A stretch of 64,000 bases of DNA from positions 58,044 to 122,043 of the forward strand of contig NZ_JBGQOG010000015.1 in the NCBI RefSeq assembly GCF_052113705.1. Reading direction: 5' to 3'. A program made the position numbers and the translations under genes. This document shows, one piece after another, positions 50,465-58,649 of the stretch; positions within the stretch are counted from its first letter, which is position 1, and every line of letters starts with the position of its first letter. Source of the DNA: JBGQOG01 sp052113705 (lineage in GTDB: Bacteria > Pseudomonadota > Alphaproteobacteria > Rhodobacterales > Rhodobacteraceae). The notes below the pieces were generated by a model. It saw nothing but the letters and a program-made list of their open reading frames with translations, searched no databases and was not told the origin of the DNA.

Positions 50465-51646
50465 ATGACGCTTACTCCGCTCAATCCCGCGCTCGGCGGT
50501 ACCTTTGCGCCGCCGGTGATGGAGGCGCGCCGTTGGCTGGATGGCGTTGTGTTTCCGCCCGAGCGGCCACTGATCAATGTCAGCCAGGCCGCCCCCGTCG
50601 ACAGCCCGCCCGAGGGGCTGCGCCGCGCGATTGCCGAGGCCGCGCTGAACGATCCCGCCGCGCATCTTTACGGGCCCGTGTTGGGGAACAGTGAATTGCG
50701 CGCGGAAGTGGCGGCGCAATGGTCGCTTGCCTATGGCGGGGAAATTGCCGCCGATCAGGTGGCGATCACCCAGGGCTGCAATCAGGCCTTTTGCGCCGTG
50801 ACCGCCACACTGGCCGGTGCGGGGGATGAGATCATTCTGCCAACCCCTTGGTACTTCAACCATAAAATGTGGCTGGATATGGCGGGGATCAAGGCGGTGC
50901 CCTTGGCCACCGGTGCCGGTCTTCTGCCCGATCCGGCGGCGGCGGCGGCGCTGATCGGGCCGCGGACGCGGGCGATTGTGCTCGTCTCGCCGAACAATCC
51001 CGGCGGCGTGGAATATCCCGCGGCACTGGTCCGCGCCTTTCTGGAGCTGGCCCGGGCGCGCGGCATCGCGCTGATCCTCGATGAGACCTACCGCGATTTT
51101 GACGCCCGCGAGGGCGCGCCGCATGATCTTTTTGCCGATCCCGACTGGGATGACAGCTTCATCCATCTCTATTCTTTCTCCAAGGCCTACCGCCTGACCG
51201 GCCACCGCGTCGGCGCGCTGATCACCAGCCGCAGCCGGATGGCGGAGGTGGAGAAATTCCTCGACACCGTTGCCATTTGTCCCGGGCAATTGGGGCAGAT
51301 CGGCGCGCTTTGGGGCATGCGCAATCTGCGCGACTGGGTCGCGGGTGAGCGGGCCGAAATTCTGGCGCGGCGGGCGGCGATGGAAACCGGTTTCACCGCG
51401 CTGGAAGGCTGGAAGATGCTCGGCTGCGGCGCCTATTTCGCCTATGTCGAGCATCCCTCTGCCCTGCCCTCGCCGGAATTTGCCCGGCGGCTGGTGCGCG
51501 AGGCGGGCGTGCTGACGCTGCCCGGCACGATGTTCATGCCCGAGACCGATCCGGCCGGGCAGCGGCAATTGCGCATCGCTTTTGCCAATATCGACCGTGA
51601 CGGCATCGCCACTTTGATGCAACGCCTTGCTTCTGTGACCTTCTGA
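50465..51646 (+). CDS. PLP-dependent aminotransferase (class I/II)
   Basis: A protein of 393 aa of fold-type I. Substrate and PLP segments: YGPVLGNSELRAEVAAQW, ITQGCNQAFCAVTATL, VLVSPNNPGGVEYP, ALILDETYRDFD and the PLP lysine in LYSFSKAYRLTGHRVGA. The C-terminal arginine for the substrate carboxylate is likely in RQLRIAFANID. The start ATG at 50465 is chosen over one at 50420. Specificity (aspartate, aromatic or other) is not determinable by eye. Separated from ppiD by about 100 bases. Confidence 0.88.
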   Translation: MTLTPLNPALGGTFAPPVMEARRWLDGVVFPPERPLINVSQAAPVDSPPEGLRRAIAEAALNDPAAHLYGPVLGNSELRAEVAAQWSLAYGGEIAADQVAITQGCNQAFCAVTATLAGAGDEIILPTPWYFNHKMWLDMAGIKAVPLATGAGLLPDPAAAAALIGPRTRAIVLVSPNNPGGVEYPAALVRAFLELARARGIALILDETYRDFDAREGAPHDLFADPDWDDSFIHLYSFSKAYRLTGHRVGALITSRSRMAEVEKFLDTVAICPGQLGQIGALWGMRNLRDWVAGERAEILARRAAMETGFTALEGWKMLGCGAYFAYVEHPSALPSPEFARRLVREAGVLTLPGTMFMPETDPAGQRQLRIAFANIDRDGIATLMQRLASVTF

Positions 51647-51743
51647 CGGCCGATCACCTCGGCGTGGCGGCGGGCCATCGGCCTTGCCGCCGCCTGCCGA
51701 ACCGCCTAAACACCGCAAAACACCGCCCCTACGGAGGAATACC

Positions 51744-53594
51744 ATGTCGAACGTTCTGCGCAGCACCGGCAAGCATACGGTCTTCTGGATTCTCTTGGGG
51801 ATGCTTGTCCTGGGGCTTGGCGGCTTTGGCGTGACCAATTTCTCCGGCGGCGTCCGCTCGATCGGCTCGGTCGGCGAAACCAGCATCAGCACCAATGAAT
51901 ATGCCCGTGCCTTGCAACAGGAGTTGCGGGCGCTGCAGGCGCAGATGGGTCAGCCGGTTGGCATGAACGATGCCAAGATGCTGGGCATGGACCAGGCGGT
52001 GCAGGATCGCCTGTTCGCGCAGGCGGCGGTGGATGAGCAGGCCCGCAAGCTGGGGATCTCGGTCGGGGATGAAGCGGTCGGCCGCCAGATCCTGACGGCG
52101 CAGGCCTTCCAGGGCATTGATGGCAAATTCGACCGCGAGACCTACAAGCTGGCGCTGCAACAGCAGGGCGAGACCGAAGCGAGCTTTGAGCAGAGCCTGC
52201 GCGCGGAAGCCGCGCGCTCGGTGCTGCAGGGCGCGCTGGTGGGCGGCGTCAAGGCGCCCGAAGTGCAGGTCGCGGCCTATACCTCCTACATCACCGAGAG
52301 CCGCGCCGTCTCCTGGGCCGAGCTGACCGCCGCCGACCTGGCCGAGGCCCTGCCCGCGCCGAGCGAGGACGAGCTGCGCGCCTATCACGACGCGCATCAG
52401 GCCGAGTTCACCAAGCCGGAGACCCGCAAGATCACCTATGCCGAGCTGACGCCGGACATGCTGGTCGACACGGTCAAGCTGGATGAAGCGGCGCTGAAGG
52501 CGCAATATGACGCGCGGATCGCCGAATTCGTGACCCCCGAGAAACGTCTGGTCGAGGCGCTGACCTATCCCGATCAGGCGAGCGCCGAGGCCGCCAAGGC
52601 AGCCTTCGATGCAGGCACCAAGACCTTTGCCGATCTGGCGGCCGAGCGTGGCCTCTCGCTCGAAGACGTGGATCAGGGCGAGAAATCCAAGGAAGAGCTG
52701 GGCGCGGCAGGCGATGCCGTTTTTGCGCTGACCGAGCCGGGCGTGGTCGGGCCGATCAACGGGCCGCTGGGGCCGACGCTTTATTCGATGAACGGCATTC
52801 TGGCCGCGCAAGAGGTGACCTTTGACGAGGCCCGCGCCGATCTCGCCTCGGAGGCCGCCACCGATGCCGCCCGCCGCCAGATCGCCGATCAGGCCGCCGG
52901 GATCGAGGATCAGCTGGCCGGGGGCGCCACGCTTGAGGACATCTCGGCCAATGGCGCGATGAAACTGGCCACGATTGACTGGACCGCCGCCAGCAATGAC
53001 GACATTGCGGCCTATCCGGAGTTCCGCACCGCCGCCGCCGCCGTCACCGCCGAGGATTTCCCCGAGCTGAAAGAGCTGTCGGATGGCGGGGTTTTCGCGC
53101 TGCGTCTGGATGAAATCGTGCCCCCTGCCGTGATCCCCTATGAGGAGAGCGCCGAGGCCGTGCGTGCCGCCTGGGACAAGGACCAGCTGCATCAGGCGCT
53201 GCTGAAGCGTGCCGATGAGGTGGTGGCTGCCGTCGCGGCGGGCAAGGATCTGGGCGCGCAGGGCCTTTTGGCCAGCACCATCGGCCGTCTGGCCCGGGGC
53301 GGCTTTGTCGAAGGCGCGCCGGAGGGTCTGGCCGATGAAGCCTTCAAACTCGCCCCCGGCACCGCCGGTGTGGTGGATGCGGGCGGCCGCGTGGCCGTGG
53401 TGCAGCTGAACGCGGTGATCACCGCCAATCCCGAGGATGCGATCGTGCAGCAGACCCGCGCCTCGGTCGAGCAACAGCTCTCGCAAGGCATCGCGCAGGA
53501 CATCATCGACCTTTACGCCCGCAGCGCACAGGCCGAGGCCGGTCTGAAAATCGACGCCACCGCCATCAACGCGGTTCAGGCACAGATGCAATAA
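51744..53594 (+). CDS. Membrane-anchored peptidylprolyl isomerase (PpiD-like)
   Basis: A protein of 616 aa. A single N-terminal transmembrane helix (HTVFWILLGMLVLGLGGFGV) anchors a periplasmic chaperone: a SurA-like N domain (about 40-190; RALQQELRALQAQMGQ...), a PpiC rotamase-like domain (about 265-370; IAEFVTPEKRLVEALTYPDQASAEAAKAAFDAG in parts), and a C-terminal helical part. PpiD assists folding of exported proteins near the Sec translocon. GGAGG precedes the ATG. It lies directly upstream of trpE, as in the R. sphaeroides trp region, with 68 bases between. Confidence 0.88.
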   Translation: MSNVLRSTGKHTVFWILLGMLVLGLGGFGVTNFSGGVRSIGSVGETSISTNEYARALQQELRALQAQMGQPVGMNDAKMLGMDQAVQDRLFAQAAVDEQARKLGISVGDEAVGRQILTAQAFQGIDGKFDRETYKLALQQQGETEASFEQSLRAEAARSVLQGALVGGVKAPEVQVAAYTSYITESRAVSWAELTAADLAEALPAPSEDELRAYHDAHQAEFTKPETRKITYAELTPDMLVDTVKLDEAALKAQYDARIAEFVTPEKRLVEALTYPDQASAEAAKAAFDAGTKTFADLAAERGLSLEDVDQGEKSKEELGAAGDAVFALTEPGVVGPINGPLGPTLYSMNGILAAQEVTFDEARADLASEAATDAARRQIADQAAGIEDQLAGGATLEDISANGAMKLATIDWTAASNDDIAAYPEFRTAAAAVTAEDFPELKELSDGGVFALRLDEIVPPAVIPYEESAEAVRAAWDKDQLHQALLKRADEVVAAVAAGKDLGAQGLLASTIGRLARGGFVEGAPEGLADEAFKLAPGTAGVVDAGGRVAVVQLNAVITANPEDAIVQQTRASVEQQLSQGIAQDIIDLYARSAQAEAGLKIDATAINAVQAQMQ

Positions 53595-53662
53595 CCGCTC
53601 CCGCCGGGGCATAGGCAAATTCCCTGCCCCGGCACATCGAAGCCCGTCCAGAGGAGGATATC

Positions 53663-55171
53663 ATGGCGACCCTTTCCCCCACGTTCGAGGCTTTCGAAGC
53701 GGCATGGCAACGCGGCGAGAACCAGCTGGTCTTTGCGCGTCTGGCCGCCGATCTCGACACCCCGGTCTCGCTGATGATGAAGCTGACCGATGCCGCCACC
53801 AACACTTTCATGCTGGAAAGTGTGACGGGGGGTGAGGTGCGCGGGCGCTATTCGATCATCGGCATGAAACCGGACCTGATCTGGGAATGCCGCGGAACGC
53901 AGGCCCGGATCAACCGTCAGGCGCGGTTTGACAACAGTTTCGTCGACCTGCCCGGCGATCCGCTGAGCGAGATGCGCGCGCTGATTGCCGAAAGCCGGAT
54001 CGAGATGCCCGAGGATCTGCCCGCGGCCTCTGCCGGGCTGTTCGGCTATCTCGGCTATGACATGATCCGGCTGGTGGAGCATCTGCCGAACGTCAATCCT
54101 GACACGTTGGGCGTGCCGGATGCGATGCTGATGCGCCCCTCTGTGGTCGCCGTGCTCGACGGGGTGAAGGGCGAAGTGACGCTCTGCGCCCCCGCCTGGG
54201 CCGCCTCCGGCATGTCCGCGCGCGCCGCCTATGCGCAGGCCGCCGAGCGGGTGATGGATGCGCTCCGCGATCTCGACCGCCAGCCGCCGCAGACCCGCGA
54301 TCTGGGGGACGCGACCCCGGTGGGCGCGCCGGTCTCGAACTTTTCGAAAGAGGCCTATCTGGCCGCCGTCGAGAAGGCCAAGGAGTACATCCGCGCGGGC
54401 GACATCTTCCAATGCGTGCCGAGCCAGCGCTGGGTGCAGGATTTCCCGCTGCCGCCTTTTGCGCTCTACCGCTCGCTGCGGCGCACCAACCCCTCGCCCT
54501 TCATGTTCTTCGTGAACTTCGGCGGTTTCCAGATCGTCGGCGCCAGCCCGGAGATTCTCGTGCGGCTGCGCGAGGGTGAGGTGACGATCCGTCCGATCGC
54601 GGGCACCCGCAAGCGCGGGGCGACGCCGGAAGAGGACCGCGCGCTGGAGGCCGATCTTCTGTCGGATCAAAAGGAGCTGGCCGAGCATCTGATGCTGCTG
54701 GATCTCGGGCGCAACGATGTGGGCCGTGTCTCCAAGGTGGGCACGGTGCATCCGACCGAGAAGTTCATCATCGAGCGCTACAGCCATGTGATGCACATCG
54801 TTTCGAACGTGGTGGGCGAGATTTCCGAGGGCGAGGATGCCCTGTCCGCCCTCTTGGCCGGTCTGCCCGCAGGCACCGTCTCGGGCGCGCCGAAGGTGCG
54901 GGCGATGGAGATCATCGACGAGCTGGAGCCGGAAAAGCGCGGCGTCTACGGCGGCGGGGTCGGCTATTTCGCCGCCAATGGCGAGATGGACATGTGCATT
55001 GCTTTGCGCACGGCGGTGGTCAAGGACGCCAAGATCTATGTGCAATCGGGCGGCGGCGTGGTGTTTGACAGCGACCCCGAGGCCGAGTTCGAAGAAACGG
55101 TGAACAAGGCGATGGCGATGATGAAAGCTGCCGAAAGCGCGGGCATGTTCGCGCGCCGCGGCAATCTCTGA
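53663..55171 (+). CDS. trpE: Anthranilate synthase component I
   Basis: A protein of 502 aa that converts chorismate and ammonia/glutamine to anthranilate. The chorismate-binding domain has IRAGDIFQCVPSQRW, SPFMFFVNFGGFQIVGASPEILVR, TIRPIAGTRKRGATPEEDRALEADLLSDQKELAEHLML (in parts), DLGRNDVGRVSKVG and GTVSGAPKVRAMEIIDELE. The N-terminal regulatory segment with the LLES-type tryptophan site (FMLESVTGGEVRGRYSIIG) is present, so feedback inhibition by tryptophan is expected. Strong GGAGG before the ATG. No leader peptide with Trp codons is seen in the 68 bases upstream. Partner TrpG is 2.9 kb downstream. Confidence 0.97.
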   Translation: MATLSPTFEAFEAAWQRGENQLVFARLAADLDTPVSLMMKLTDAATNTFMLESVTGGEVRGRYSIIGMKPDLIWECRGTQARINRQARFDNSFVDLPGDPLSEMRALIAESRIEMPEDLPAASAGLFGYLGYDMIRLVEHLPNVNPDTLGVPDAMLMRPSVVAVLDGVKGEVTLCAPAWAASGMSARAAYAQAAERVMDALRDLDRQPPQTRDLGDATPVGAPVSNFSKEAYLAAVEKAKEYIRAGDIFQCVPSQRWVQDFPLPPFALYRSLRRTNPSPFMFFVNFGGFQIVGASPEILVRLREGEVTIRPIAGTRKRGATPEEDRALEADLLSDQKELAEHLMLLDLGRNDVGRVSKVGTVHPTEKFIIERYSHVMHIVSNVVGEISEGEDALSALLAGLPAGTVSGAPKVRAMEIIDELEPEKRGVYGGGVGYFAANGEMDMCIALRTAVVKDAKIYVQSGGGVVFDSDPEAEFEETVNKAMAMMKAAESAGMFARRGNL

Positions 55172-55243
55172 GCGCTTTGGCACCTCGCCCGGAGGGGCGC
55201 GGGAACGGGTACCATGCGCGGGCCTTGTCCGGGCATGGGGGCC

Positions 55244-55311
55244 CTGACGAAAGCAAAACCCAGACGAAAGCAGAGCCCTTGCGAAAGCAGGGCGCTGACG
55301 ACATCAGAGCG
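55244..55311. repeat. 17-bp tandem repeat, four copies, downstream of trpE
   Basis: Consecutive units at 55244, 55261, 55278 and 55295, each 17 bases; CTGACGAAAGCAAAACC, CAGACGAAAGCAGAGCC, CTTGCGAAAGCAGGGCG and CTGACGACATCAGAGCG. Core GACGAAAGCAGAGC. Confidence 0.75.
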
Positions 55312-55435
55312 GCCGGTGCGTGGTCACCGGCCCCTCAGCACCCAGAGCGCGCGGGCAATCTCCTGCGGGTGACGACAGGGCCGCGTTGTCCGCGCCCGCA
55401 CCCTGCCGCAGGTGGCGCGTTGCGGTCATCGCCGA

Positions 55436-55479
55436 TGTCGGGGCCGGTGTCGGGGCTGGTCTCGGGGCTGGTCTCGGGG
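55436..55479. repeat. 12-bp tandem repeat, 3.7 copies
   Basis: TGTCGGGGCCGG, TGTCGGGGCTGG, TCTCGGGGCTGG and a partial TCTCGGGG follow each other without gaps. Confidence 0.7.
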
Positions 55480-55596
55480 GGCGACGCCTGAGCCGTGTCC
55501 GCGTGTTGGCACCCCGCGCCGCCCGCGCTCCATCTTTGGCGCAGGATAGATGCGCCTTGACGCAGATACCCCTCCCCCAACCCGCGTGAGGCACCA

Positions 55597-55991
55597 ATGG
55601 ATTTCGCGCCCCTGACCACGGCCGGGAACCCGATCCCCCTGCCTGCCCTCTGCGCCTTTCTGGCCCTGGGGCTGGGCGCGGTGCAATTCGCCCGGCCCAA
55701 GGGAAGCAGGACGCATCAGCTTCTGGGCTATCGTGGGTCGGCATCATGGCCGTGGAGGCCATTTCCAGCTTTTTCATCCATGAACGCCGGATGATCGGCC
55801 CCTTCGGCCCCATCCATCTGCTCTCGGTCTTTGTGCTGGTGACGCTGTGGCGCGGCCTGACCTGCGCGCGCCGCCATCAACGGGCCGCTCACCGGCGCAT
55901 GATGATCCAGCTTTATGGCTTCAGCCTGATCCTGGCCGGAGGCTTCACGCTGCTCCCCGGCCGGATCATGCATCAGGCGTTTTTCGGTTGA
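55597..55991 (+). pseudogene. Frameshifted DUF2306 membrane protein
   Basis: Two overlapping frames together make one DUF2306-like protein of about 130 aa. Frame one (from 55597) gives DFAPLTTAGNPIPLPALCAFLALGLGAVQFARPKGSRTHQLLGY in parts, ending sense at about 55732. Frame two resumes at 55735-55746 with WVGIMAVEAISSFFIHERR, then GPFGPIHLLSVFVLVTLW and AAHRRMMIQLYGFSLILAGGFTLLPGRIMHQ, the typical end of this family. The break lies in GGCTATCGTGGGTCGG near 55728-55740, where one missing base restores a single frame (LGY-x-WVGIMAVE). It is either a genuine pseudogene or a sequencing error; no programmed slippage heptamer is evident. Confidence 0.7.
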
Positions 55992-55997
55992 ACCGCC

Positions 55998-57944
55998 TTA
56001 GGGGACCAACGGGCTGCGCAGCGCCACCGCCGAGACCGGGGCCAGCGTCAGCGTTTGCCCCCTGGACAGCGCGAATTGCTGCAGCGCCTCCACCGTGTCG
56101 GGCCAGGCCGTCAGCATCACCACCACCGAACCATCCCGCTCGGCCTCAAAAGCCGCGCGTTCCAGCGTGCGCTGGATCACCGGAGCGCTTTCGCGGCCCG
56201 CGTCAAGCACCCGCCAGATCAGCGCCTGCCCCAGCCCCTCGCTCGGGGCCAGCTGATAGGCGGCGTTCAGGCCCCGGTCCTGGGTGACGAGGCCCAGACC
56301 ATCCGCCGCCAGCGCCTTGACCAGCTGCTGCGCCAGCACGCGGTTGTTCTGGATCTGCGGCGCGGCAGGCTCCACCACCGCCACCGCCTCCGGCAACTGA
56401 CGGTGCCAGTCTTCCAGCGCCACCTCAACATCGCTGGGCTTGGCGCCTGCGGGCAGGGCGGCGGCCAGGATCGCCACTTCGAGCCCCGCGGCCCGATAGG
56501 CATCGGCCGCAGCGGGTGCCGCGGCGCGCGTCGGGTCCAGCGCGATGGTCACCGGCAGCCCGAGCCGCGCCAGGGTTTCGGTGCTCACCCCCCCCGCCGC
56601 GACACCGGGATCGACGAGCACGACCGACATCACCGGCAGGTCCGGCGTCAGCACCGCATCGGCGGCAAAGATCTGCAGCGCCCGGCGCGGGCCGCTGGCC
56701 GCCTCCGGGGTCAGCGGCGTCAGGTCGGCGGCTTCCGGGGCATCGGGATCCGGTGTCCCCTCGCCCGGCGCGCTGATGCTGGGCAGGCGGTTGACCGCCA
56801 CGCCGGGGGCATTGGAAAAGCCCGGCTGCGGAATATCAGCCTCCGCCGGGGCCACTTCGCCTACTGCCGGGGCGGGCGCCGCCCCTGCCTGCAGGGCGGG
56901 CTCCGGGGCGCTGCTCTCCGGCGCCGCTTGCGTGCCCGGCGCGTTTTCAAACATCGCCGCACCATCCCCCGGTGTGGCAGGCGGCGGCAAAACCCGTGGC
57001 AAGGCGGGCTGGGGCAGTTGCACCGGTGCCGGGCCGGGCAGACGCGGGTTTTCCACCGGCGCCAGAGCGGGGGTTTCCACCTCGCCCGGCGGCGGCACGG
57101 GAATCGGTTCCTCTGCCCCCGGCGCCGCGGGCGCGGCGGCCATCACCGGCCCGCTGCCCGAGACCGGCTCGGGCGCGGCGAGCGTGCTTTCGGGGCGGGC
57201 AGCGGGGGCGGTCTCGGTCAGGATCGGGCTGCCCTCGCTGCCCCCCATCGGCACTTGCGGCGCGGTGGCGGGGGCGGCGGCCACCTGCGGGGGCGCCATC
57301 ACCTCGGGGCTGCGCATCGGCGCATCCTCGGGGCGGCGGGCAAATTCCGACCCGGCGGGGACCTCAATCGCTTCGGGCACCCCGGCCGGGCCCTGTGCCG
57401 TTTCCGCCGGTGGCGCAGAGGCGCTGCCCGGCGCCATCCCGGTGGCTTCTGTGGCAGGTGCCACGGTGCCCGGACGCGCGGCGGGACCGGCCCCCGGCGC
57501 GGCGGTGGCGCCAGAATCACCGAGCTCCGCCAGCGTGCCGTCATCCGTGCCATGATCCGAGCTGTCACCCCTGCCATGATCCGGGCCGTCACCCGTCAGG
57601 CCCGGCTGTCCCGCGCCTTTGACCTCCGCAGTCTCCGGCGCCACGCCATCTTCTGCCGGGGCGGTCATTTCGGGTCCCGCATCCATCGGCGCAGGCGGGG
57701 CGCCGGCGCCCGTTTCGCCACCGTCACCGCGCGGCGGCAGGCTGTCGGGCAACGCGCTCGGCGGCGCATCGGGGGCCAGGGGCGCTTGCGGCAGCCCCGC
57801 CAGCTGCACCGACGGCGGCAAAGGCGCCATCAGCGACGCCACCGACAGCGCCAGCACGGACACCATGCCCCCCGCCACAAAACCCGTGAAAATGCCGCGA
57901 CCCATTCTGCCCCCGTTTGCCGGGCTTTCCGCCCGCTCTCTCAT
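55998..57944 (-). CDS. Divergent polysaccharide deacetylase-family protein (YibQ-like) with long Pro/Ala-rich linker
   Basis: A protein of 648 aa. N-terminal signal anchor (about 17-40, FTGFVAGGMVSVLALSVASLMA), then about 370 residues of Pro/Ala/Gly/Glu-rich low-complexity sequence, then a C-terminal divergent polysaccharide deacetylase domain (about 415-648; MSVVLVDPGVAAGGVSTETLARLGLPVTIALDP, VVEPAAPQIQNNRVLAQQLV, GLVTQDRGLNAAY, SVVVMLTAWPDTVEALQQFA). The catalytic metal site of true deacetylases is not evident. Known order in R. sphaeroides is trpE-yibQ-trpGDC, but here it is on the opposite strand to the trp genes by my reading. ATG at 57944 has AAGGA; MGRGIF at 57905 is an alternative. 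Confidence 0.8.
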   Translation of the reverse strand: MRERAESPANGGRMGRGIFTGFVAGGMVSVLALSVASLMAPLPPSVQLAGLPQAPLAPDAPPSALPDSLPPRGDGGETGAGAPPAPMDAGPEMTAPAEDGVAPETAEVKGAGQPGLTGDGPDHGRGDSSDHGTDDGTLAELGDSGATAAPGAGPAARPGTVAPATEATGMAPGSASAPPAETAQGPAGVPEAIEVPAGSEFARRPEDAPMRSPEVMAPPQVAAAPATAPQVPMGGSEGSPILTETAPAARPESTLAAPEPVSGSGPVMAAAPAAPGAEEPIPVPPPGEVETPALAPVENPRLPGPAPVQLPQPALPRVLPPPATPGDGAAMFENAPGTQAAPESSAPEPALQAGAAPAPAVGEVAPAEADIPQPGFSNAPGVAVNRLPSISAPGEGTPDPDAPEAADLTPLTPEAASGPRRALQIFAADAVLTPDLPVMSVVLVDPGVAAGGVSTETLARLGLPVTIALDPTRAAAPAAADAYRAAGLEVAILAAALPAGAKPSDVEVALEDWHRQLPEAVAVVEPAAPQIQNNRVLAQQLVKALAADGLGLVTQDRGLNAAYQLAPSEGLGQALIWRVLDAGRESAPVIQRTLERAAFEAERDGSVVVMLTAWPDTVEALQQFALSRGQTLTLAPVSAVALRSPLVP

Positions 57945-58055
57945 GTTCCTTGCGCCTGCGCCCTTGACCCCGGCGCGCGGCTCTGACCATTTATAGCCCG
58001 ACGAAATGCCCGGTTCACCCCCTGATGTGCCGGCCCTTCACGGAAATGCGGCGCC

Positions 58056-58649
58056 ATGCTTCTGCTGATAGATAACTACGACAGCTTTACCTACAACCTT
58101 GTCCACTATTTTGGCGAGTTGGGGGCCGATGTTGTCGTGCGCCGCAATGACGCGCTGGATGTGCAAGAGGCGATGGGGATGGGCGCGCAGGCCATCGTGC
58201 TCTCGCCCGGGCCCTGCGATCCGGCGCAGGCGGGGATCTGCCTCGCGCTGACCGCCGCTGCCGCCGAAACCAACACCCCGCTGCTGGGCGTCTGCCTTGG
58301 CCATCAGACGATTGGCGAGGCCTTTGGCGGCAAGGTGATCCGCGCGGGCGAGATCGTGCATGGCAAGATGGGCACCATCCACCATGAGGGCAAAGGTGTC
58401 TTCGCGGGCCTGCCCTCGCCTTTCCTCGCCACCCGCTATCATTCGCTGATCGTCGAACGCGAGAGCCTGCCCGATTGCCTCGAGGTCACCGCATGGCTGG
58501 AAGACGGGATGATCATGGGCCTGCAGCACCGTGAAAAGCCGATCCAGGGCGTGCAGTTCCACCCGGAATCGATTGCCTCGGAACATGGTCACGCGATGAT
58601 CCGCAACTTTCTGACCATGGCGGGCATCGCCACCAAGGCCGCCGCATGA
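58056..58649 (+). CDS. trpG: Anthranilate synthase component II (glutamine amidotransferase)
   Basis: A protein of 197 aa, class I amidotransferase that feeds ammonia to TrpE. It begins LLLIDNYDSFTYNLVHYFGELGADV. The nucleophile is Cys in GVCLGHQTIGEAFGG; the His-Glu pair is in GVQFHPESIASEHG; the oxyanion segment is LSPGPCDPAQAG. It overlaps trpD by ATGA. The same protein may serve PabB for folate. Confidence 0.96.
   Translation: MLLLIDNYDSFTYNLVHYFGELGADVVVRRNDALDVQEAMGMGAQAIVLSPGPCDPAQAGICLALTAAAAETNTPLLGVCLGHQTIGEAFGGKVIRAGEIVHGKMGTIHHEGKGVFAGLPSPFLATRYHSLIVERESLPDCLEVTAWLEDGMIMGLQHREKPIQGVQFHPESIASEHGHAMIRNFLTMAGIATKAAA

Larger units (their letters stand above)
55172..55596. other. Repeat-bearing gap between trpE and the DUF2306 remnant
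   Basis: 425 bases with no credible gene. Holds the 17-bp and 12-bp tandem repeats listed separately. No clear terminator after trpE, so trp transcription could continue. Confidence 0.5.

Noticed and set aside
53595..53662. Tryptophan leader peptide/attenuator before trpE
   Set aside because: Only 68 bases separate it from ppiD and no Trp-codon-rich ORF or alternative hairpins are seen.
56055..57986. A 643-codon plus-strand frame opposite the YibQ-like gene
   Set aside because: Arg/Gly/His-rich translation of the low-complexity linker on the wrong strand. The YibQ-like frame has an anchor and a known C-terminal domain.
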